From Sphingopyxis yananensis (GTDB lineage: Bacteria; Pseudomonadota; Alphaproteobacteria; Sphingomonadales; Sphingomonadaceae): 64,000 nt of DNA. Under the pieces are notes generated by a model, which worked only from the letters and a program-made list of their open reading frames with translations, was not told where the DNA came from and ran no database searches. Made by a program: the position numbers and the translations under genes. The stretch is from assembly GCF_020687785.1 (NCBI RefSeq), contig NZ_JAJEWI010000001.1, positions 186,001 through 250,000 on the forward strand, written 5' to 3'. Numbering within the stretch: the first letter of the stretch is position 1; the number at the start of each line of letters is the position of its first letter. Shown piece by piece: positions 56,470-64,000 of this stretch.

Positions 56470-58647
56470 TTAGAATTCAAACGACAAATCTAGTCCATAA
56501 GTACGCGGGTCACCAAATAATGCCGCAGGTGCACCGACGTTGAACTGCATCGTATAATATTGCTTGTCGGTCAGATTGCGGCCCCATGCTGACAAGCGCA
56601 AGCCGTCCAGCCCAGGGATTTCCGTCAAAGACAAGCGTGCATTGAGCAGTCCATAGTCGCCCGTAATATATTTTCCGGAACTGATGGTGGCGCTGGTATA
56701 CACCTTACTTTGCATTGTATAATTTATATTGGCCGCCAATGTGCCGATCGGTAGATCATATATTTCATAATTGGCTTCGACGGCCAAGCTATGCTTGGGC
56801 GCAAGGTTAAAACGGAATTTTGATGAAATATCTTTTCCGGTTGCATCCAATATTTCGTCATATTGCGGGTCAAGATATCCGTAATTCAGACTGAAACGAA
56901 GGCCCTTTGTCGGAACCAATGTTAGATCAGCTTCGACGCCTTTAATGGTTGCTTTACCAGCATTTAATACGTCCGTAATCCGAATATTATCGGGATCGGA
57001 CTGAACATTCACCTGAATGTCATTATATTTGGCTAGAAAGCTTGCGATATTGAAACGTAGCTTATTGTCCAGCCATTGGCTTTTAAGTCCCGCTTCATAG
57101 GACCAAAGGGACTCGGCACCAAAGCCCCGATCGAATGCTTCAATGCTGCTGGCGCGGGTATTATAGCCGCCCGATTTATACCCCCTGACAACTTTGCCAT
57201 AGATGTTCACATGATCGGCAAGGTCATAAGCAACAACCAAGCTTGGGCTAAAGTCCTTAAATTTCCGGCTGCCGTCACCAATGGCGGGATCGTCAATGAT
57301 AGATCCGCCATCTTTTTGCGTTTTCTTGAACATCATCGCTTCACGCTTATCCCAGCTGTGGCGCGCACCGGCGGTGATGTGAAGACGCGAATCTGCCCAT
57401 TCGGGGCTATATGTCACTTGACTAAAGAGCGCGAAGGAACGGTTGGAAATTGGCGTTGTGGTAAAGGTTCTGGTGGCCCTTGATGTGGTGTAGCTGTTGC
57501 TAAAATTGCTTCCATCCTCTGAAAACCAGTACAAACCAGCGACATAATTTATTTCGCCATTGGCTGTGTCGCCAACCAGCTGGATTTCTTGGCTCCATTG
57601 CTTCTGATGCGCGTTGCTCTGATTTTTTTGGAAGGGGGCCGGGCCCGTGATCCCAGACAAATAGTCCTGATTTTGAAAGTTGCGCAATTTGCGGTGCGCG
57701 GTGATGGAACGAACGGTCAGCGCGTCCCCAACGTCCCACTCGGCGGTCAGGCTGTGACCTTGTGACACCACTTCGTTGGGTAACAAGTCGCGCACATGCT
57801 CACTGCCCGCAACCGGACAGTCCGCTTTCAATGGGTAAAGCGGAGAGAAAGCCAGAAAAGCTGGCGTGTCGTCAATATTGGACCGATCATAGCTGTAGCG
57901 CAAATTAAACGCATCGCTGGGTTGCCAATAAATGTCGGCCCGCATCGCTTCACGGCGTTTGTCACCCCAGCGATCAACACCCGTCCCAAGGTTTTTCACA
58001 AAGCCATCTTGGCGAATATTGGCATAGGACAGGCGGGCAGCCAGTGTCTCGCCCATAGGAATATTGACGGCCGCTTTATAGCGGCGATTGTTGAGGTTTC
58101 CGACAGTCGCCTGAAGCTTTGCGCCAAAGTCACCCAATTCGGGCTTGCGGGTCACAAAGTTGATCGCACCGCCGGTGGCATTGCGCCCATATAATGTCCC
58201 TTGCGGACCGCGTAGCACCTCAACACGTTCCAATTCGGCAACCTCAAGGGCTTGGCCTTGGCTGCGGGCGACGTAGACTCCGTCCATGTAGACGGCAACG
58301 CTGCCATCCTGCGTGATCTGGTCATCCGCCAGTCCGACACCGCGCATGAAAATTTGGGTGGTGGATGCGCTGTTGGGGTGGGGCGTTAGCTGCAAATTGG
58401 GAACATGCGACCGTAAATCGACAAGCCCAGAAATCCCCTTGGTCGCCAGACCTTCGCTACCAAAAACGGCCAGGGAAATAGGCGTGTCTTGCAAGGATTC
58501 TTCGCGCTTTTGCGCGGTAACGATAATCTCTTCTAGGCCGCCATCAGGGGCTGTTTCTTGCGCCATCGCGGGCGTGATTGCGATGCTGGCCGATGCACCC
58601 ATCAACATGATTTTATAAACGGACGTGAAATCCAAACGCACGGACAT
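56470..58647 (-). CDS. TonB-dependent receptor
   Basis: 725 residues from the ATG at 58645-58647 (MSVRLDFTSVYKIMLMGASA), immediately after GGGAGAGAGGGG; an ATG six codons upstream would place that Shine-Dalgarno inside the gene. Signal peptide ends AMAQ. The plug begins LEEIIVTAQKREESLQDTPI (TonB box) and includes IFMRGVGLADDQITQDGSVA and VEVLRGPQGTLYGRNATGGA, the sphingomonad receptor pattern. It ends DLSFEF, with the final aromatic of outer-membrane barrels. It is divergent from a TetR gene with palindromic operators in between. The ligand is unknown; related receptors serve aromatic or terpenoid uptake. Confidence 0.93.
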   Translation of the reverse strand: MSVRLDFTSVYKIMLMGASASIAITPAMAQETAPDGGLEEIIVTAQKREESLQDTPISLAVFGSEGLATKGISGLVDLRSHVPNLQLTPHPNSASTTQIFMRGVGLADDQITQDGSVAVYMDGVYVARSQGQALEVAELERVEVLRGPQGTLYGRNATGGAINFVTRKPELGDFGAKLQATVGNLNNRRYKAAVNIPMGETLAARLSYANIRQDGFVKNLGTGVDRWGDKRREAMRADIYWQPSDAFNLRYSYDRSNIDDTPAFLAFSPLYPLKADCPVAGSEHVRDLLPNEVVSQGHSLTAEWDVGDALTVRSITAHRKLRNFQNQDYLSGITGPAPFQKNQSNAHQKQWSQEIQLVGDTANGEINYVAGLYWFSEDGSNFSNSYTTSRATRTFTTTPISNRSFALFSQVTYSPEWADSRLHITAGARHSWDKREAMMFKKTQKDGGSIIDDPAIGDGSRKFKDFSPSLVVAYDLADHVNIYGKVVRGYKSGGYNTRASSIEAFDRGFGAESLWSYEAGLKSQWLDNKLRFNIASFLAKYNDIQVNVQSDPDNIRITDVLNAGKATIKGVEADLTLVPTKGLRFSLNYGYLDPQYDEILDATGKDISSKFRFNLAPKHSLAVEANYEIYDLPIGTLAANINYTMQSKVYTSATISSGKYITGDYGLLNARLSLTEIPGLDGLRLSAWGRNLTDKQYYTMQFNVGAPAALFGDPRTYGLDLSFEF

Positions 58648-58670
58648 CCCCTCTCTCCCTGACATGAATG

Positions 58671-58693
58671 GGTAGGTGTGTTACCTGCCTACC
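58671..58693. promoter_or_regulatory. TetR operator, site 1
   Basis: GGTAGG (58671-58676) and CCTACC (58688-58693) form an inverted repeat, with an inner AGGT-GTGTT-ACCT repeat at 58674-58686. It lies 24-46 bp upstream of the TonB receptor start, ideal for repressing it. Confidence 0.6.
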
Positions 58694-58704
58694 TTGAGGA
58701 AGAA

Positions 58705-58728
58705 TTTCTACCTACGTGAAGGTAGAAA
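58705..58728. promoter_or_regulatory. TetR operator, site 2
   Basis: TTTCTACCT (58705-58713) and AGGTAGAAA (58720-58728) are a perfect 9-bp inverted repeat around ACGTGA. It sits directly before or at the start of the TetR gene, fitting autoregulation. Confidence 0.7.
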
Positions 58729-58733
58729 TCAAG

Positions 58734-59432
58734 ATGAAAAGTTGCGGTTCCCAAAAGATCGCGCCAAGGCTACGGCGAAGATGGGGCGGCTCGATAAAAA
58801 AGGTGCAGGTCTTGAAGCCAATTCAACACACGCGGGGGGAAATGACGCGGCGCGCCATATTGGAAGCCGCGGAACAAGTTTTTGCAAATGTAGGCTTTGA
58901 CGCCGCTCGGCTAGAAGATGTGGCGCTGGCGGTGGGTATCCGCCGACCGTCCATCGTCTATCATTTTGCGAATAAGCAAGAACTTTACGATGCGGTGGAA
59001 TTGGATATATTCGAATCCATGCACCGCGCCGCCAGTGAATCCATGCTGCATGCCGCAGGGCATTTGGACCGATTTTTGGCGTTGCTAGATGGCTGGCTAG
59101 ATTATCTGGTCCAGCGCCCAACGGCGGCCCGCATCATCTTGCGCTTGGTTGCTGACGCGACACCGCGCGGGGAAAATCCGACGCAATTTTCCTTCAGCGC
59201 ACTGCGCGATATGGAAAAAGTGATATCGGAAGGGGTGGCCAGCGGCGAATTTCGAGCGGTTAGCCCGATTTTCCTCATCAACTCTGTCGCCAGCAGTTCC
59301 TTATTTTATGTATGCAATGGCAAGCAGCTCGGCCCAGATTTCAATTATGATCCGTCTGACATGGCCTTGCTCGGCGGTTTTCGTACCTTACTTCATGATA
59401 CCGCGCGGGCCGCCGTGTCCAAAACGCGTTAA
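58734..59432 (+). CDS. TetR-family transcriptional regulator
   Basis: 232 residues from ATG 58734 (MKSCGSQKIAPRLRRRWGGS); the start is uncertain. GTG 58716 lies inside operator site 2, and a later ATG (MTRRAILEAAEQVF) is possible. The helix-turn-helix is TRRAILEAAEQVFANVGFDA then RLEDVALAVGIRRPSIVYHF with ANKQELYDAVEL. The C-terminal ligand domain is helical (LDRFLALLDGWLDYLVQRPT). It is divergent from the TonB receptor, and the two palindromes between them suggest it represses receptor and itself until its ligand appears. Confidence 0.88.
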   Translation: MKSCGSQKIAPRLRRRWGGSIKKVQVLKPIQHTRGEMTRRAILEAAEQVFANVGFDAARLEDVALAVGIRRPSIVYHFANKQELYDAVELDIFESMHRAASESMLHAAGHLDRFLALLDGWLDYLVQRPTAARIILRLVADATPRGENPTQFSFSALRDMEKVISEGVASGEFRAVSPIFLINSVASSSLFYVCNGKQLGPDFNYDPSDMALLGGFRTLLHDTARAAVSKTR

Positions 59433-59895
59433 TCCGCGCCCATGCATGGGCGGGGCATGGCGGTTGCCGTGGGCGGAGGCCCCGTGTCCGGCGGCGCGGG
59501 CCGAGGGGTGGCGCATGTTCGATACAGCGGATCAGTTCCACGCGTGCCCTGAAATGGTCTGACCGCTGCTAGGGCAGCCACAGATCTTCATCTCATTCGT
59601 TATCCCCAGTGCAATCTGGTGTGAAACTTCGTCAGATGCGACGCCATGTCTTTGTTTTTTATCAAAATCCTCATATCATTTGCCGCGATATCGTGAAGCG
59701 ATATGGCACCGCATTCGGCGGAATTGTTGCGTAAAAAGACACGAAGGCGCTGCATCCTGTACTATTTTATCACAAGCAGTGAATGTCGGATAATTTTAAC
59801 AAAGCATCTACGCATGATTGCTAATAATTAAAAACCCATTGATCAAATGCGAAAAAAAGTTAAGGGGATGTCGCATATCTCATGGGAGACATGCA
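59433..59895. other. Intergenic region before the second TonB receptor
   Basis: About 460 bp with no gene I can support. The first half is GC-rich (palindrome CCATGCATGG near 59450); the second half (59760-59880) is AT-rich and likely holds the receptor promoter. Confidence 0.5.
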
Positions 59896-62169
59896 TTGAA
59901 AAAATTATTTCTGGCCTCAAGCCAATCCAGCCTTGCCCTGTCCATTTTGGCAAGCGGTCTGGTCTGCACCACATCCGTATCCGCCCAAGAGGCAGTCGAT
60001 CAGGATGCTGCCATTGAAAGCAATGAAATTGTCGTGACGGCGCAGCGCCGTGCCGAACGTCTGCAAAATGTTCCGCTGTCCATTACTGCTGCCACTGGAT
60101 CAGATCTGGCCAACCACGGCAGTTCGGACATTCGCGGCATCGCTCAAGCCGTGCCAAGCTTGAACGTCACGGCTTATCCAAATTCGTCGGACACGGTGTC
60201 TTTGACCATGCGCGGCCAAGGCTCGGCTGACGCTGGCCAGATCACCAAAGATGGCGGCGTCGGTATGTATATCGACGGTTTCTACATCGCTCGTCCACAA
60301 GCCGCCTTGTTCGACCTTGGTGATCCCGAGCGTATCGAAGTATTGCGCGGCCCACAGGGCACGCTGTATGGCCGCAACACCACCGGCGGCGCGGTCAACA
60401 TCATTTCGTCCAAGCCGACGGGCGAATTTGGCGGCAGCGTCAGCGCGACCTATGGCAGCCGCGACTATGTCCGTGGTTTGGCCAATATCAATTTGCCCGC
60501 CATCGGCGCCTTGTCGCTGAAGGGTACGCTGCTTTATTCCAACCAAGACGGCTATGTGAAGAATAGCGGCGGCAATAATTTCCACGGATCGGGCCAATTG
60601 GCAGGCCGTATCGCCGCCCGCTTGAAGCCTGTGGATGGCTTGACCATCGACTATGCTTTTGCCCGTGGCCGTGTCTTGTCGACCCCGCCTTATTATTTCA
60701 ACCCCGACCTTGTTGGCTTGGTGCCCGGCTATGATCTGGACAGTGACAAGACCTATGCGCCTTTGGACTTGCCAAAGAGCCGTTCGCACTTCACCGATCA
60801 TCAGTTGACGTTGAACTATGAAGTCAATGACAGCCTGACGATCCGCTCCTTGTCGTCGTACCGCAAGTCGGATTCCAAGCAATATGTGAATTATGGCGTC
60901 GGCCAATCCTATCCGATCGAAGATGGCGTTTATACGACCGAGCAATTCCACGATTATCGCGCGAAACAATATACGCAGGAATTGCAGATTGTTGGCTCGA
61001 TTGGTGATCGCACCGAATATACTGGCGGTCTTTATTATTTCAAAGAAACCGGCACGCATTTCCAGAACCAATTTTTGGAAGGCGCTATGATTCCAGGCGG
61101 CGAGGCGGACACGTCACGCTTGATCGATGCCAAGTCGATTTCCAAGGCGGCTTATTTGCAAGTCACCGTCACACCGCCGATCTTGAATGACCGCCTGAAG
61201 GCGACTTTTGGCGCGCGTTATACCGAAGATGTGCGTCGGGCCGGACGTACGCAATGGTATTATGACGCGGTCACCGAAGATAACACACGCAACAACCAGA
61301 AATTCGACAATTTCAGTCCATCGGTAAACCTTGCGATGCAATGGAACCGTGACGTGATGACCTATGCTCGCTATTCCAAGGGCTATAAGGCCGGCGGTTC
61401 GGCCGAAGGCGGACTGGACTTCACGGAAACCTTTGGCCCTGAAAAGGTCGAAGCATGGGAAGCGGGCGTTAAGTCGCAATTCCTCGACCGCGCATTGACG
61501 GTCAACCTGTCGGCTTTCCATAACAAATTCCGCGACATGCAAATTGACTTTGCCGCGGACCCTGTCGACTTGTCCAAGATTTCCACGGTCAATGCGGGCC
61601 GCGCAACGATCAACGGTTTGGAGCTTGAGGTCGGCTATCGTCCATCGCGCGCCCTGAACCTGCGTCTGTCTTATGCTTTGCTGGATGCAAAGCTGAAGCA
61701 GGTGTTGGCATTCCCCGACACCACTTTTGACCCCGATGTAAATCCTGACTTTGATGGAAATGTTGGCGACGATGTAACTGGCTATTTCACCATGCCGTTC
61801 GTCCCGAAAAACGCCCTGACCGTGTCGGGTGATTGGGAATTTTACGCCAAGGGTGGTTCGTCGGTTACGGCCTATGCAACCTATTCTTATCAAAGCACCA
61901 TGGCTGTTTCCTCGCAAGCCGGACCTTCGGTCATTGGCAACCACTTCTATCGCAGCGATGCCAATGAAGTCGTGAACCTGCGTCTCGCTTATCAGCGCGA
62001 ATTGAACAACGCCGATCTGACGGTCGCTTTGTTCGCCAATAATGTGTTCGACAATCGCGCGCGTCAATTCGCCATCGGCGTAGGCAGCCAGCAAACTGGG
62101 TTCTTCTCCCAGACGGCGCCTTATTCCGAACCGCGCGTCATCGGTGCAGAAGTCAAGCTCGGCTTCTAA
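59896..62169 (+). CDS. TonB-dependent receptor
   Basis: 757 residues. Start at TTG 59896 (LKKLFLASSQSSLALSILAS), since GGGAG lies 8 nt upstream and the signal peptide begins there and ends SVSAQ; the frame is open further up but without a signal. The plug opens NEIVVTAQRRAERLQNVPLS (TonB box), then LTMRGQGSADAGQITKDGGV and IEVLRGPQGTLYGRNTTGGA. The barrel ends with an aromatic (VIGAEVKLGF). It resembles the receptor at 56470-58647 in plug style but not closely. The next gene, an epoxide-hydrolase-like enzyme, follows on the same strand, so an imported ligand may be hydrolysed by it. Confidence 0.92.
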   Translation: MKKLFLASSQSSLALSILASGLVCTTSVSAQEAVDQDAAIESNEIVVTAQRRAERLQNVPLSITAATGSDLANHGSSDIRGIAQAVPSLNVTAYPNSSDTVSLTMRGQGSADAGQITKDGGVGMYIDGFYIARPQAALFDLGDPERIEVLRGPQGTLYGRNTTGGAVNIISSKPTGEFGGSVSATYGSRDYVRGLANINLPAIGALSLKGTLLYSNQDGYVKNSGGNNFHGSGQLAGRIAARLKPVDGLTIDYAFARGRVLSTPPYYFNPDLVGLVPGYDLDSDKTYAPLDLPKSRSHFTDHQLTLNYEVNDSLTIRSLSSYRKSDSKQYVNYGVGQSYPIEDGVYTTEQFHDYRAKQYTQELQIVGSIGDRTEYTGGLYYFKETGTHFQNQFLEGAMIPGGEADTSRLIDAKSISKAAYLQVTVTPPILNDRLKATFGARYTEDVRRAGRTQWYYDAVTEDNTRNNQKFDNFSPSVNLAMQWNRDVMTYARYSKGYKAGGSAEGGLDFTETFGPEKVEAWEAGVKSQFLDRALTVNLSAFHNKFRDMQIDFAADPVDLSKISTVNAGRATINGLELEVGYRPSRALNLRLSYALLDAKLKQVLAFPDTTFDPDVNPDFDGNVGDDVTGYFTMPFVPKNALTVSGDWEFYAKGGSSVTAYATYSYQSTMAVSSQAGPSVIGNHFYRSDANEVVNLRLAYQRELNNADLTVALFANNVFDNRARQFAIGVGSQQTGFFSQTAPYSEPRVIGAEVKLGF

Positions 62170-62251
62170 ATGATGCCATAATATCGCCCAGCGCACACCG
62201 TTTTTCGGCTTGCGCTGGGCTTTTCTATGTCTTGGGGAGAGGGGTAGGGCA

Positions 62252-63253
62252 TTGGAACTTATTAAAAATATATTTGATCATCAATGGGCCGACATTAACG
62301 ACATTCGGGTCCATTATGTTGAATGCGGCACAGGGCCGCTGATCATATTATGTCATGGATTTCCGCATAGCTGGTATAGTTGGCACCGCCAGATCCGCTA
62401 TCTGGCCGATGCTGGTTGGCGGGTCATTGCTCCCGATCTGCGCGGCATGGGCGAAACGGATGCCCCAGCGTCGCCGCAAGCCTATGATTGCTTCCAAACC
62501 GCCGGTGATTTGGCGGCTTTGCTGGACCATTTGGGTGAAGAACAGGCCGTTTTTGCCGGCTTGGACTTTGGCATTTTTGCCATTTATGACTTGGCCCATC
62601 TGCACCCCGACAGGGTGAAGGCCATCATCGCCTTGGAAAATCCTCATTACCCTGAACGAGCCGATATTTCACCGCTGGCCGAGGCTGCGGCATGGGCCAA
62701 AAACCATTTTGTCCATATCGAATATTTTCGACCCGAAGGCATTGCTGACGCCGATTTGGCCGAGGCCCCAAAAGAATTTATCACACGGGTTCTCTATGCC
62801 TTGTCCGGCGATTATCATTATCTTGATGTCTGGAAACATCCGGTCGGCACAAAATATCTGGATGCTTTGCCAGCCGCTCCGCCGCTGCCATGGGCATGGA
62901 TATCGGCCGAAGAAATGGACGTCATGGCCTCGACCTATGCCCGTTCCGGCTTTACTGGCGGCCTGAATTGGTACCGTGCCATGGATATACGCTGGGAACA
63001 GCGCGCCGCTTGGCGGGGCCTGAAAACGCAAGCCCCTTTTTATTTTATTGGCAGCGAACATGATGTCGACCTAGAAGCGTGGCACGGCGACGACCCCTTG
63101 GGGGATATTTATCATCACCATGCAGAGGTCCGTCAAATCGACATGCTGCCAAAGGCAGGGCATCTGATCCAATTAGAGAAATCTGCCGAGGTCAATGCGT
63201 TGCTCGATAAATATTTGACGGATATTTACCAGCCAGATCGGCCTGAAGCGTAG
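62252..63253 (+). CDS. Epoxide-hydrolase-like alpha/beta hydrolase
   Basis: 333 residues. Start TTG 62252 with GGGGAGAGGGG upstream; no ATG fits better. The HGFP oxyanion motif (LIILCHGFPHSWYSWHRQIR, residues 35-38) and DLRGMGETDAP are typical of soluble epoxide hydrolases and fluoroacetate dehalogenases. The nucleophile-elbow reads FAGLDFGIFA, with Asp105 as the probable nucleophile. The acid and base lie in GSEHDVDLEA and PKAGHLIQLEKS. Family role: hydrolysis of epoxides or C-halogen bonds through an alkyl-enzyme ester. It lies 82 bp after the TonB receptor, which suggests joint handling of a lipophilic compound. Epoxide versus dehalogenase cannot be decided. Confidence 0.85.
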   Translation: MELIKNIFDHQWADINDIRVHYVECGTGPLIILCHGFPHSWYSWHRQIRYLADAGWRVIAPDLRGMGETDAPASPQAYDCFQTAGDLAALLDHLGEEQAVFAGLDFGIFAIYDLAHLHPDRVKAIIALENPHYPERADISPLAEAAAWAKNHFVHIEYFRPEGIADADLAEAPKEFITRVLYALSGDYHYLDVWKHPVGTKYLDALPAAPPLPWAWISAEEMDVMASTYARSGFTGGLNWYRAMDIRWEQRAAWRGLKTQAPFYFIGSEHDVDLEAWHGDDPLGDIYHHHAEVRQIDMLPKAGHLIQLEKSAEVNALLDKYLTDIYQPDRPEA

Positions 63254-63792
63254 CGGCGTTGTCGTCTGGCGCAGCAACTGTCGCCTTAGGTGCTACTCTT
63301 TTGCCCCGAAATGGCAGGGGCTCCTATGAATGGATGGCTTGCCTGCATAAGGGCAAGCCCATCATACGCCATAATCTCATGGCGAAGCCGCCCTGCCGTC
63401 CAAGCAGGGATTGGGCGAGATGCCTTCTGATTGCTCCCCCATTCCGCCTAAAATGCCCTATGTTGCGTGCTGGGCTTCGCGTTGCGCATGACCCGTGATC
63501 GACAGCGGCGCGCGGCATATCACCACCCGCGAGCAGCGCGGCAAGTTCTTCCAGCACCCCTGCGTGTTCCTGCAAGGCTGCAGGTAGGGGGACGCCTATT
63601 CCGCGCCGCTTTCCCGTGGCGGACACCGCCACAGGCTAAATTCCCCTAAATGGCCCTACGCGGCCAATGTTTCCACATTTTGGTGGCGCTTAGCATGTTT
63701 CTGAAGCCCACTGCACGGCATCCAGCCCGGGTGTGAAAAGGCGGACTGGGACATAATTTGATCTTGCGCATATCCGCGAAACACCGTGCAGT
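63254..63792. other. Non-coding or decayed stretch before the IS element
   Basis: About 540 bp. Open frames are present on both strands but none resembles a family I know, and codon use looks unlike the neighbours. It may be remnant DNA next to the insertion. Confidence 0.4.
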
Positions 63793-64000
63793 TGAACCGC
63801 CCCACGTTTGCCGGAGGCTATTTGGTTTAAGTTATGCTGCCATGGGCTGTTCGTCCAGCATGGTATAATAGCGATCTTCGGCCTCTGCGGGCGGAATATT
63901 GCCGATGGGCTTCAGCAGACGCCGGTTGTTGGACCATTCGACCCACTCCAATGTGGCAAATTCGACGGCTTCGAAAGAGCGCCACGGTCCTCGCCTGTGA
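63793..64000 (-). mobile_element. IS3-family insertion sequence, one end, running off the window
   Basis: The end starts at about 63793 with TGAACCGCCCCACGTTTGCC, an inverted-repeat end of the kind seen in IS3-family elements of alphaproteobacteria, and continues into the C-terminus of its transposase. The other end and the rest of the transposase lie beyond the right edge. Confidence 0.75.
63832..64000 (-). CDS. IS3-family transposase OrfB, C-terminus only
   Basis: The last 55 residues read leftward and end at TAA 63832-63834: HRRGPWRSFEAVEFATLEWV, EWSNNRRLLKPIGNIPPAEA, EDRYYTMLDEQPMAA. This is the typical end of the DDE integrase (OrfB) of IS3-family elements. The catalytic triad lies outside the window, so activity cannot be judged. 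Confidence 0.88.
   Translation of the reverse strand, partial: HRRGPWRSFEAVEFATLEWVEWSNNRRLLKPIGNIPPAEAEDRYYTMLDEQPMAA

Noticed and set aside
59308..59562. 84-codon ORF overlapping the TetR gene end
   Set aside because: Overlaps a well-supported gene in another frame and has no motif.
63324..63632. 102-codon leftward ORF before the IS element
   Set aside because: It has no recognisable domain and no clear start signal; open frames exist on both strands here, so it is probably chance.

Overview
The window looks like a chromosomal segment of an alphaproteobacterium of the order Sphingomonadales. The basis is gene content: an imuA-imuB-dnaE2 mutagenesis cassette, several large TonB-dependent receptors with the sphingomonad style plug, a ScfR/PccR-type regulator divergent from pccB, and moderate-GC coding DNA with many GTG and TTG starts. 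I cannot name a genus from sequence alone.

Layout. 1-8.5 kb is a fatty or branched acyl-CoA catabolism block: a leftward set of two acyl-CoA dehydrogenases, an SDR and a thiolase (cut by the left edge), a third acyl-CoA dehydrogenase divergent from a nitronate monooxygenase, a two-domain hydrolase-like/flavin reductase protein, and a thioesterase-like protein. Two near-identical palindromic operators stand in front of the dehydrogenase units. 8.9-19.1 kb holds a secreted protein of unknown role, an S9 peptidase, a small helical protein, rodA, and imuA-imuB-dnaE2 with overlapping junctions. 19.2-26 kb has a heme-type TonB receptor with a DUF6607-like partner, an acetyl-CoA hydrolase/CoA-transferase and a VWA-domain protein with a polyproline tract. 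26-34.6 kb is core: topA, the lepB-rnc-era operon, pgi and a glutathione reductase.

34.7-46.1 kb is a propionyl-CoA assimilation region. A ScfR-type regulator is divergent from pccB, with TTTGCAAA-type operators between them. It continues rightward with a secreted protein, methylmalonyl-CoA epimerase, methylmalonyl-CoA mutase, O-acetylhomoserine sulfhydrylase, biotin synthase, a LprI-like protein and pccA. Together these convert propionyl-CoA to succinyl-CoA and make the biotin the carboxylase needs.

46.2-54.2 kb carries csaA, a long membrane-anchored coiled-coil protein, a periplasmic repeat protein, an Lrp-type regulator, an unusual histidine-kinase-like protein and tRNA-Pro(TGG). 54.6-63.3 kb looks accessory: a secreted tyrosine phosphatase with an SDR, a TonB receptor divergent from a TetR regulator with clear palindromic operators, a second TonB receptor and an epoxide-hydrolase-like enzyme. 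It is followed by about 540 bp without a recognisable gene and by the end of an IS3-family element running off the right edge.

I found no CRISPR array, phage, defence island or secondary-metabolite cluster. The most interesting signals are regulatory (three operator systems) and a few unusual proteins (degenerate hydrolase fused to flavin reductase, degenerate histidine kinase, coiled-coil membrane protein).
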